Origin: Ruminococcus sp. UBA4275
GTDB taxonomy: Bacteria; Bacillota; Clostridia; Oscillospirales; Ruminococcaceae
Direction: 5' to 3'
DNA: 31,011 bases
Assembly (NCBI GenBank): GCA_002395085.1
Contig: DGVV01000075.1
Coordinates: 1-31,011 of the forward strand
Shown here piece by piece: positions 23,646 through 30,963 of the stretch (positions are counted from its first letter, which is position 1; each line of letters begins with the position of its first letter). The translations under genes and the position numbers were made by a program. Under the pieces are notes generated by a model, which searched no databases, was not told where the DNA came from, and worked only from the letters and a program-made list of their open reading frames with translations.

Positions 23646-24179
23646 TTATCCACCCTCCACTAAAGTTGTATTACCGATAATAGAGACGACCATGCCATAT
23701 AGGTGCGGGATCGTTTGACCTGCAACGGACGTACCGGAAACAGAGACGCCAGTTCCAAATTTCTTTCCGCCTTCTGCAAGATAGATCGTGCCGTTATCTA
23801 GTATGAGCCCGGTTGCAACCTTAAGAGTGGGCGTGGATTCATAAACATAGTCATCGGGACGCTTGCGCGGGACGAGCGGAATGCGGATGATTTCAACAGT
23901 TCTCTTCTCGGACGGGTCGCCAAACTTCTCATAGACGTACAGGTAGATCGTATCAGGCTTCTCAAGCAGTTCATTAGGGATAACTCCAACGTACCCGTTT
24001 TCGTTAAGGCTTGCTTCTACGACGAGCGTCGTACTAGATCGTTCATTGCAAAAGTGAAACATAACATCTGCGCCGTCGGTGATGTCAAGCCCTTCAACTT
24101 TGATGTACCGGTTCATATCCCATTGGTGTAACTTTTCCAAAAGATTGCCGATCGAGTCGTAACAAGTCGCTTTAACCAT
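23646..24179 (-). CDS. Phage baseplate upper-protein-like structural protein
   Basis: This 177-residue protein begins MVKATCYDSIGNLLEKLHQWD and contains a beta-sandwich-like N-terminal part with VMFHFCNERSSTTLVVEAS and IPNELLEKPDTIYLYVYEKF, followed by RTVEIIRIPLVPRKRPDDYVYE. That pattern is typical of small minor structural proteins lying just after the tail-tip gene in Firmicute siphophages (baseplate upper protein type). The last third, after about 125, is Gly/Thr-rich. GAAAGGAGG precedes the ATG and the start lies 14 bases after the stop of the polymerase-tail chimera. Confidence 0.75.
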   Translation of the reverse strand: MVKATCYDSIGNLLEKLHQWDMNRYIKVEGLDITDGADVMFHFCNERSSTTLVVEASLNENGYVGVIPNELLEKPDTIYLYVYEKFGDPSEKRTVEIIRIPLVPRKRPDDYVYESTPTLKVATGLILDNGTIYLAEGGKKFGTGVSVSGTSVAGQTIPHLYGMVVSIIGNTTLVEGG

Positions 24180-24192
24180 ATTCGTCCTCCTT

Positions 24193-25936
24193 TCAAATAT
24201 ACGAGACGCTATTAGCAGTCTTTTTGATTGTGCCAAGCACATCTTCAAATAATGCCTTTAGGTCGTTTCTGTCGATAACGCTACCAAATGTTAATTTGAC
24301 GCTCTTATCTGTGTAATTAACACGAATGCCAGATAGGAATAGTTCGACAACCATATCCGGCTGAACTTCAACCCAGATAGAGCAACCTTGTACGAGCTGT
24401 TCAGCCCAGTGTTCGTACCCGGCTACGTATTGGAAACTCTCTGTGTCAATGTCGAATTTATACACAGGCTTAGACACTGATTTGAGCGTGTCTGTTCCGC
24501 GAACGTATAAGGTGCGAAACTGAACGAATTGCTCCTCTTGCGTCATATTATCTGTGATCGTGATATACTTGTCGTTGTAGCTTCCCTCAAAGGTATAACG
24601 AGATAACTCTGCCAACTCATCACTTGTAAATACCCTAGACGGAACCGTTGACTGTCGGATTAGTTCAAGCGCGTCGTCCTCCGTAGTGATGTCTGCCCGT
24701 ATCGTTGCGAGGTTCGCCTGCTCATCTGCCTTGTCTGATTCTACATCTGCAACCAGATCGTCAATTCTTGAAATGGTGTCGGCAATAGTAGCTTCAATCG
24801 TGACGGGGATGCCGCCATGCCCCTCAATGATGATGTTGTACTTTTCAACATCATCTGTGCTCGACGTTTCAATAATGTTATTCTTACACTGTGTATAAGT
24901 ATCAATCAAAATGTCAAGCCTTTGTATCTCAAGAACAGAATTTGACTCTTCTTCGCGTAGCGTGTAGTACGCCATGCTGTGCGTCGAATACGCAACATCG
25001 TTCTCTACAATCGCATTTTCCCAACGCTGTACCTTTTCCGCAAGCTCTGCCGGCATCCAAGAAAGATAGTAGTCAAAGTTGTATATGACATTGCCACCAA
25101 CTGGATTGACTCTTTCGATGCCAAATGTAGAATCGACTGTGCTACTCGAAGAGCCACTGTAACCGTCAAACGAAATGCTACCGGCGTCGGATTCAACGGG
25201 AATCGAAATCTTTTCATATTTATTCGCCAGATTCGTTATGATTTGAGAGCCGCACACCTTCCAAGCAAACCGCTTGGACTTCTCAGCCTTGTAACACAAA
25301 TCAATAATGATGTCACCGAGCTCTTCACTATTCGGACAAATCTTGTTACAGCGCTCGCGAAAATCATCTTCGATTACTGATAGCTCCCCTGCTATTTCAT
25401 CCTTGTCGATACGCTCGTACTGCGCAAACAGACAATAGCTTTGTACGCGACGTTCATAATCTTTTATTAAAGATCTGATCTCGCTCATTCGCGAATATGA
25501 ATACTCAACGCCACTCTTATAAATAGTATAATCGAACGTCGATGCGGAACTGAGACGGCTGACGATACCGTCGAACTTTTCTTCGATCTTTTTGCAGATT
25601 CTATTTACAACGCACTCGCCTACTCCGACCGGCAGGTTGCGCTTGTAGTATTGAACGAACTCTAACTGACGATCTGTCAGAGTGTTTGCGGAACGTGCGA
25701 GAAGTTCGTCAAGCGTCAGGTCAAATTCCCTGAGACAATTCTTATTTGCACGCTTTACGTACTCCCGATACTGCTTGTGAAGAGTGGGATAGATGTAGAT
25801 CATAAAGTACGGTTTATGATCTGCAACGATATTTTTGTACAGTTGCTGCTTATGCTCTGGCACGCTCGACATGATGCTGTGACGGTCATACCATGCTTTC
25901 GGCATCGGTTTTGATTGAATTCCTTTTGCTTTATCT
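24193..25936 (-). CDS. 3' exon of polymerase-like gene fused to C-terminal half of a tail protein
   Basis: The frame is open from the 3' splice site (25936, codons DKAKGIQSKPMPKAWYD) to 24193; a stand-alone reading would start at 25905 but has no ribosome site. In numbering from 25905, residues 1 to about 248 continue the RNA polymerase-like protein (basic and helical, to IPVESDAGSISFDGY). After a serine-rich stretch (about 250-256) the character changes: from about 271 it reads as a tail-associated protein, starting GGNVIYNFDYYLSW, with long coiled regions and a C-terminal part (VYKFDIDTESFQYV..., WAEQLVQGCSIWVEVQPD, KLTFGSVIDRND) like the end of siphophage tail-tip proteins. The following genes are tail genes, so the second half is in its natural place. 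I infer a deletion that joined two genes in frame near 25100-25160. Confidence 0.75.
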
Positions 25937-27083
25937 CCTTAATACCCTCGGTTTCCCGATATTTGTAGAACGGGAGTGGATCATATCATCGTCCGCGATT
26001 ACGGACGTTCGGCACTTCCATGCTGTAGAATCTCACTACAGTGTACGGACTTCATCGGCTTCTGCTAAAAGTCGGTATGTCCTGATCTCTTAACCTTCCG
26101 CACGTCACCGTTGCGGCTTGGCACAGGATTTCCTGAATAACGTGTTATCGCGGCGAATATTCTCCGCGGATCATCTTTTCGGCATTTTTTTCTGGCAAGA
26201 ACCGCCTGTTCTTTTGTTTCATAATAACCAAGGCTCTTCCATTTCCCGCCAACGTGAATATAGGCATTCCATTTCCCAGTTGGCTCATACAAACGAACAC
26301 CGGACACCCCGCTTTGAGAATCATGCCTGACCGTTCTGTTCCATGCGTTCTCTTGTGGTGTACACGTTCTAAGGTTGCACTTTCGACAATCCGTTCTAAC
26401 TCGATTTATGTGATCGACAAACTCGGCGTGCTTGTTAGCACTATAGCCAAAGCACACTAGTCGATGCAGAAATATCTGTTCGTGCTTGTTCAGTCTAGTC
26501 ATAATGTAACCATCGGCTGTCTCGTACCAACAATATTTACTAACGATGTCGTAATCATCTATATCGAACTGAAAGGCGATACCGGTATTATTGGCATACC
26601 CAGTGTAGCATCCGTTTTCTTCGTCGAGTTCATACCTGTTTATTTTTGCGCTGTGTCTTTTGTCACCGCTCTTTTTATAGGCGTCACACCCACATCCTTT
26701 GGTATTACCGCTAACAAGATTTTCGCCGCGAACAGAGACTAAACGACCACAAACAAGGCATCTACACGTATAGTACCTTCTAACCCTGTCTATTTCCCCG
26801 GCAAGCCTTTTCATAGTATCTTCTTCGTGACGACGGGCGTCAAAACTATCGACGTACAATGTACCAAACGTCATACCGCTCAGATCTTTAGCCTGCATTT
26901 GTTTACACCTCCACTCTGCTAATAGCATAAGTTAATGTTAACACGTTATTCTTTACAGATCCCCTGTTAGCACATCCTCTATTCACCATTTCCTGCGAAT
27001 CCTTGACGTAGGATGTACACCTCAGATTTCTGAGTTCACCGAATTATTCATTCGCACATTACTGTGCGACGCCACCGATATTG
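25937..27083 (-). mobile_element. Group I intron carrying an HNH endonuclease gene
   Basis: Removing 27083-25937 (1147 nt) joins GACTCCAT to AGATAAAGC, which restores an unbroken frame QQDSIDKAKG in the polymerase-like protein. The 5' exon ends in T and the intron ends in G, as group I introns require. Inside are hairpins such as CTCAG-AAAT-CTGAG after the 5' site, and GATGATATGATCC near the 3' end, which resembles the conserved S/P7 strand. A homing endonuclease gene with its own ribosome site fills the middle. The exact splice sites are inferred from the reading frame; the full P3-P9 fold was not drawn. Confidence 0.75.
26065..26898 (-). CDS. HNH homing endonuclease with AP2-type DNA-binding domain
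   Basis: This 277-residue protein is a homing endonuclease that would cut intron-less copies of the polymerase gene to spread the intron. A cysteine cluster (about 45-80: CRCLVCG, then KGCGCD) suggests a zinc finger. The HNH region (about 145-190) shows FLHRLVCFGYSAN, FVDHINRVRTDCRKCNLR and TPQENAWN, the usual H-N-H-type layout. An AP2-like domain follows (about 195-240: SGVSGVRLYEPTGKWNAYI, then GYYETKEQAVLARK). The start at 26898 has GGAGGTG nine bases upstream; an upstream in-frame ATG lacks one. The gene looks intact, with no internal stop, so the intron may still be mobile. Confidence 0.9.
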   Translation of the reverse strand: MQAKDLSGMTFGTLYVDSFDARRHEEDTMKRLAGEIDRVRRYYTCRCLVCGRLVSVRGENLVSGNTKGCGCDAYKKSGDKRHSAKINRYELDEENGCYTGYANNTGIAFQFDIDDYDIVSKYCWYETADGYIMTRLNKHEQIFLHRLVCFGYSANKHAEFVDHINRVRTDCRKCNLRTCTPQENAWNRTVRHDSQSGVSGVRLYEPTGKWNAYIHVGGKWKSLGYYETKEQAVLARKKCRKDDPRRIFAAITRYSGNPVPSRNGDVRKVKRSGHTDF

Positions 27084-28138
27084 ATGGAGTCTTGCTGTTG
27101 TTGCTGACCGCATTTAATTCTGTATGCAAGCTCTGCATACTCTGCGCTGTCCTCTGGACACTGAGACTGTATCTCGTACATTGAAGTCACTCGATTTGTG
27201 ATCGTTCCAACCTCATTGCCAAAGCTCGCGATATTGCTCTCGATCAGATCTGCCTCGGTAGGGACTATCTTATTCGAGCTATGCTGTTCACACATGAGGA
27301 CTGGCTGTACTTCGTGTCTGCGTAATAGAACGGGGTTGTCAGTGAGGAAGATGAGATCCCCATCAAAATCCGCACCGTTCATCGCATTCATCTCATTGCT
27401 CCACGCACTCATCACAGTACAGGTGTGCATATACCTAAACCAGTGCCGCACCTCTCCCCTTCTGCTTGGCGTCAACCTTCTGATATTAGAATGCACGCTC
27501 ATTGGCGCACGGAAGCCCAACACGGCGTCTGCATCGCTATCCGCCCAGTATTCGTTGTAGATCTCCCCCGCCCCGAGGATACCCGTGAGCGGCTCTCCAA
27601 ACACGCTCTGGCAAAGCAGATAAAGATCACCAGACATCATAGAGTAATTTCCATGTACCTTGATAACGCCGACCTTAGCCTCGTCGATCTTCTTCTTGAT
27701 AAGGCGATACACGCATTTCATAACATACGGATCGTTTGCCACGCCGCTGTGTATCATCATTGCTTTGATGTAATCGTCTGGGAGCTTACAGACATTGCTT
27801 TCCGTAAGCCCCGTTCCTGCAAGGAATAGAACAGTCTTGCGCCAATCTCCGCCGAGAACATCGTGGAACTCCTGAACGGTCGGAGCAATCAATTCCTCAA
27901 CGTCCTCGTCGCTAAGATTGAACGACTGTAAGAACTGATAGTTTGTAGCCCGTTCTGACTCAAGTATCTCCGGACAAGCCTTAGTTATGCCAAAGGTATA
28001 TTTATTTTCATGGCAGTTCTCAAGATACTCCTCGATGCTCCCGTAGCTATCCCACAACTTCAGCATTGACGTGGTGAGCACGAGCTCAACATCTCTAACG
28101 TCAACGTCGTTACCCCACGCATCCTTTCGCAAAGACAT
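27059..28138 (-). CDS. 5' exon of DPBB-type (DFDGD) RNA polymerase-like phage protein
   Basis: The frame reads to a stop at 27059 inside the intron; exon sequence ends at 27084. NGADFDGDLI (about residues 255-264 from the ATG at 28138) matches the metal-binding NADFDGD loop of RNA polymerase beta' and of YonO/QDE-1-like two-barrel polymerases. Before it lies RAPMSVHSNIRRL, after it SFGNEVGTITNR and RIKCGQQQQQDSI. With the 3' exon this becomes QQDSIDKAKG, resembling the VD-x-x-K motif of cellular RNA-dependent RNA polymerases. Phage members of this family are much longer at the N-terminus, so the first part seems missing. There is no ribosome site at the ATG or at the TTG at 28153, and the frame overlaps the helicase fragment by 29 bases. 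Function is unlikely in this form, unless complemented. Confidence 0.8.
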   Translation of the reverse strand: MSLRKDAWGNDVDVRDVELVLTTSMLKLWDSYGSIEEYLENCHENKYTFGITKACPEILESERATNYQFLQSFNLSDEDVEELIAPTVQEFHDVLGGDWRKTVLFLAGTGLTESNVCKLPDDYIKAMMIHSGVANDPYVMKCVYRLIKKKIDEAKVGVIKVHGNYSMMSGDLYLLCQSVFGEPLTGILGAGEIYNEYWADSDADAVLGFRAPMSVHSNIRRLTPSRRGEVRHWFRYMHTCTVMSAWSNEMNAMNGADFDGDLIFLTDNPVLLRRHEVQPVLMCEQHSSNKIVPTEADLIESNIASFGNEVGTITNRVTSMYEIQSQCPEDSAEYAELAYRIKCGQQQQQDSINIGGVAQ

Positions 28139-29135
28139 TGCACGGATAAGCAATTATATCTCTGTCACGATATTCGTTAGTGGCACGAGCGTTAAACGGG
28201 AGGAATAGCTTACTATACCCCGCTCCCTTAAGCATAGAGTAGCCACACGTATATGTTCCCCAAAGCCCACGAGCATTTGGATCTTTTTTATGAACATAAT
28301 TGAAATAGCCCCCTAGCTTTCCGCGCAGGCTATTAACAAGATCCGGCTTCGACATAAACCAGTTCTTAGACAGCGCATTGTAGTCATCTCCAATGGAGTT
28401 CCAATGGTCGTCATCGAATATATGAATCTTACTTCCAACGCTCTTGCACAGCTCCTTGTCAGATACCTTCTGATCTGTAAAAGAAAAGCCAGAAGAAGAA
28501 TGTTCAACACCGATGTATACGTATGGAATCCCATTCGCCCTCATATACAATGAAAGCTCCTGACCCTCGAACAGATAGGTCATGATGATGACTTCAGAAA
28601 AGGAACAGAGGACGGTAGGAGGAATAGCCCAGAGATAAGTGGTATCCTGTCCAGCCTCTTCAACGACGATCAACCTCTTGTGCTCAGCATTTTTTAAGAG
28701 TGAAGAAAACAAACCGTCTCCATACTCCGTCTTTCCTCTTACAACCATTCCATCCTTCTTTTCGAGAAGACCAGATTGGATAGCAATAGCAAAGTCACTA
28801 GGACTAATGTCGCTCTTCTCCAGCATAGATAGGCTCTCGTCAAGGATCAGGTTATACCCCTGTTCTCTGATGATATTAGCAGCTTCTATAGGATAGTTGG
28901 TAAAAGCTACATGAGTAGTAGTAATATTGCGACCTTTTTTCAATAAGTCTAATGTATGAGCTACTTTGCTAAAACCAAATTCAGGAATCTTGCCAGAAGG
29001 TTCAACAAAGTGAAGATCAGGACAAGCAATCTTGATTCTGTTAGCCTCATCAAGATAAGGAGTAACGTAGACAAACCGTTTATCTGGATGAGAGTTCATA
29101 TATGCTATAGCTGCTGAAGTCTTGCCAGTACCCAT
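28110..29135 (-). CDS. Phage superfamily 2-type helicase fragment, 5' end disrupted
   Basis: The 341-residue reading begins right at the Walker A loop (MGTGKTSAA), so the strand that normally precedes this loop is outside the frame. The following parts fit an SF2 helicase: VYVTPYLDEANRI (motif Ia type), NITTTHVAFTNY, LILDESLSML (a DExx-type Walker B), and LPFNARATNEYRDRD (motif VI type with arginines). Helicases of this type sit in the replication module of Firmicute siphophages. Upstream, an ATG at about 29196 opens a frame that would reach the Walker A loop only after a one-base shift in a run of six A. At the C-terminus the frame stops soon after the YRDRDIIAY motif, while the polymerase-like frame begins, suggesting a second junction. 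I regard it as a damaged gene. Confidence 0.75.
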   Translation of the reverse strand: MGTGKTSAAIAYMNSHPDKRFVYVTPYLDEANRIKIACPDLHFVEPSGKIPEFGFSKVAHTLDLLKKGRNITTTHVAFTNYPIEAANIIREQGYNLILDESLSMLEKSDISPSDFAIAIQSGLLEKKDGMVVRGKTEYGDGLFSSLLKNAEHKRLIVVEEAGQDTTYLWAIPPTVLCSFSEVIIMTYLFEGQELSLYMRANGIPYVYIGVEHSSSGFSFTDQKVSDKELCKSVGSKIHIFDDDHWNSIGDDYNALSKNWFMSKPDLVNSLRGKLGGYFNYVHKKDPNARGLWGTYTCGYSMLKGAGYSKLFLPFNARATNEYRDRDIIAYPCNVFAKGCVG

Positions 29136-29345
29136 GAGTGAATCACATACTTTTACCGTAAGATCATCCCTTTCTTCTTTTAGATTTTTTCTCCATTATT
29201 TTTAGAAAAAATAGTAATTTCGAAATCCAACTTCAAAAAAACGAATTTTGACACCTCGAAAACCACGTAGATACGTAGCTTTTGGCACCATACCCCCTTA
29301 AATTTTTGTTATATATATATTATAGGGTGAAATAAGAGGAGAAGA
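29136..29345 (-). other. Gene-free region upstream of the helicase fragment with frameshifted start
   Basis: It holds an ATG (about 29196) followed by GAG and a run of six A, in the +1-shifted frame relative to the helicase. Further upstream are the palindrome ACGTAGATACGT (29265-29276) and a possible minus-strand promoter with TATAAT inside a TA-rich stretch (about 29311-29327) but a poor -35. A 29-codon reading from about 29292 has no recognisable product. Confidence 0.4.
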
Positions 29346-29416
29346 AATAAAAATAGCAGAGGATCGAACGAAGCAGGAACCGGCTAAGCGCGGTGTGTTT
29401 CGTAACCTCTGCTATT
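29346..29416 (-). terminator. Terminator-like RNA hairpin upstream of the helicase
   Basis: Perfect 11-bp arms (29416-29406 with 29362-29352) enclose a further folded GC-rich part of about 43 nt (for example ACCG with CGGT), followed on the minus strand by TATTTTTATTT. It would sit in the leader of the helicase transcript and may be an attenuator or an antitermination site; on the plus strand no T run follows. Confidence 0.55.
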
Positions 29417-29697
29417 ATCATAGCATATACAAACCAAAAAGTCAATGAAAAAGAACGTAAATACGATGAAAACAAAACGAAAGATTAAAAGGAACAGTTT
29501 GTACGATTTGTATGGGATGGATGTGAATAATCCTTCTTCTTTTGGCAATATTAAATAAATTTGTAAAACGATAGTGATAGAAAAGTGAAGGAGTGATTTG
29601 GGGTGAGAGTGAAGTGTGAAAATGTATGTGGGAGATGGAGTGACAAGTGGAACCGGGTCATTTAACTTAAATGATAAATACCATAAAGTAGGGCTAT

Positions 29698-29720
29698 GTC
29701 TTAAAGTGATATTTTAAGAC
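29698..29720. repeat. 8-bp dyad with seven-base spacer
   Basis: GTCTTAAA (29698-29705) and TTTAAGAC (29713-29720) are perfect complements; operator-like in size. Confidence 0.55.
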
Positions 29721-29749
29721 AAAGAGTACATTTTGACAATAGATACATA

Positions 29750-29865
29750 TGTTGAAAGTTTTCAACAGTGCAAAAACCACGTATTTACGTCATTTTTCGA
29801 TATTTTCAACATGTTTTCAACACTCTTTCAACAATCCAAATCGCACAGTTTGTAAGTTTTCAACA
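29750..29865. repeat. Helically phased TTTTCAACA repeats
   Basis: TTTTCAACA occurs at 29759, 29803, 29814 and 29857, with CTTTCAACA at 29825: start-to-start distances 44, 11, 11 and 32 bases, close to whole turns of DNA. The first is half of the palindrome TGTTGAAAGTTTTCAACA (29750-29767). Confidence 0.7.
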
Positions 29866-30259
29866 CACTTTTCGCTATACACTGGATAAACTTAAATAAT
29901 CAGCTATGAAAACATGGAGAAAATGCAGCAAATACGTTATTTCTTGCAATGCAGCATAATGCACAATGCACCTTAACTGATTAGAGCAAACCTAATGTTG
30001 CAAACTTAATTATACATTTATACATCACTTTATACATTAAATCTGCATCAATCTGCAATGCCGTGAAGATGCAGCAGATAGGCGAAAATCGCGCACTTAA
30101 ACATGAATTAAAAGCGCCTTCCACTTTTGGCAAATATGCAGCGCGACCAGAATTGATGTGCTTAATTTTACTTAAATAAACTTAACTGATTCCGGAGCCG
30201 GAAACTGTGTATACTGTATATGCACAGTATTCACGGGTAAGGCTCCGGTACTCGCTTTA

Positions 30260-30435
30260 CTTTAGCGCATTAAATCGCTATCATGTTACTGTGCTATCAC
30301 TTTATCTGGATAAAGCGAAAGCCTGTACTCTTTCGCATATTAAAGTGCTACTTTGTTACCACTTTAGCACGGTAAAGCTATTTTAATTATAATAGTATGG
30401 TGCATCATTCGCTTTATTGCTTTAGCACGGTAAAG
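30260..30435. repeat. Five CTTTA-N6-TAAAG dyads
   Basis: Dyads start at 30260 (last base T), 30300, 30330 (CTTTC first arm), 30362 and 30420; all have exactly six bases between arms. The last two are part of a longer direct repeat (30362-30398 and 30420-30457, about 37 bases nearly identical) that ends in TATAATAGTAT, so each copy may include a promoter -10. Confidence 0.7.
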
Positions 30436-30567
30436 CTATTTTTTATTATAATAGTATACGGATATGTCATTATTTTGTAAGTAAATATTACGATATACTT
30501 TTTTTCGCGTATTTACGTACATTTTAATTTTTCAATGAAAAAATTTGAAAAAATTTGAAAAAAGGGG

Positions 30568-30596
30568 TTGACAAGTGCGCGAAAGTGTGCTATACT
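30568..30596 (+). promoter_or_regulatory. Promoter, near-copy of the tRNA-Leu promoter
   Basis: TTGACA (30568-30573), 17-base spacer, TATACT (30591-30596). The block 30560-30594 differs from 18895-18929 at one of 35 positions. Confidence 0.82.
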
Positions 30597-30602
30597 TGTG
30601 AC

Positions 30603-30963
30603 AGTCAAGCGGGACACAAACCGGACGGACACAAACCAGATGCCGCTTGATTCGTATCGACAGCACGTATAGTGCACAGTGAAGATAACACTATAAAACA
30701 CGCTTGCACGTTGTGAGTAGTCGCTAGGAGGCAAAAACAGCATACAAGCGGGGGAATTTGACAAGTGCATACAGATTTTGCTTGCAAAAAGCGCGCGCCT
30801 TGCCTAAAAACAAGCTTGCCGTGTATTCGGCAGTCGTGACCTTTTTGCGCACAATGGCAAAATCGCACAAATATTTTGCGCTGGAATAATCAGTCTTTAC
30901 ATGGAGACCTCCTCCGAATACATAGGGCGCACTGCGCCCAAACGAAAAACGGAGGTAAATACT
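30603..30963 (+). promoter_or_regulatory. Structured leader with potentially sequestered ribosome site
   Basis: The leader begins with TCAAGCGG (30605-30612) pairing with CCGCTTGA (30643-30650); the loop holds GGACACAAACC twice (30612-30622 and 30627-30637). At its end ACCTCCTCCG (30907-30916) can pair with the Shine-Dalgarno CGGAGGT (30950-30956) around a perfect hairpin GGGCGC-ACT-GCGCCC (30925-30939). No open frame of note lies between. The class of RNA is not recognised. Confidence 0.5.

Larger units (their letters stand above)
19211..30540. mobile_element. Deletion-scarred prophage remnant
   Basis: From just after the tRNA-Gly terminator the DNA becomes lower in GC and all genes run on the minus strand: helicase fragment, intron-split polymerase-like gene, tail protein half, baseplate/fibre proteins, holin-like proteins and endolysin. 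Integrase, repressor, terminase, portal, capsid and tape measure genes are not seen. Boundaries are approximate: the left one is set by the tRNA terminator, the right one by the end of the AT-rich control region. I found no copy of the tRNA-Gly 3' end at the right side, so integration into the tRNA is not shown. Confidence 0.7.
29417..30540. other. AT-rich gene-free phage control region
   Basis: I see no convincing coding frame in this 1.1 kb. It contains a 23-bp dyad (29698-29720), phased TTTTCAACA repeats (29750-29865), many ATGCAGCA-like words (29920-30080), two copies of CTTAACTGATT (29972-29982, 30181-30191), five CTTTA-N6-TAAAG dyads (30260-30435) and two copies of ACGTATTTACGT-type palindromes (29779-29790, 30507-30518). 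Density of short repeats next to a helicase gene suggests a replication origin or a regulatory region. Confidence 0.6.

Noticed and set aside
29352..29416. tRNA-like reading on the minus strand with 7-bp acceptor-like arms and TTCGATCC
   Set aside because: There are no bases to form a T-stem between the TTCGATC loop and the acceptor arm, and no anticodon stem; a simple long hairpin explains it.
30260..30457. CRISPR array
   Set aside because: Repeats are short dyads at irregular spacing (30 to 58 bases), only two are longer copies, and no cas gene is present.
19107..30540. Integration of the phage into the tRNA-Gly 3' end
   Set aside because: I looked for a repeat of the tRNA 3' part at the right side up to 31011 and saw none; the att sites remain unknown.
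30513..30868. Two overlapping minus-strand open frames of about 85 codons at the right edge
   Set aside because: They run against a consensus plus-strand promoter and structured leader, lack ribosome sites and show no protein-like composition.
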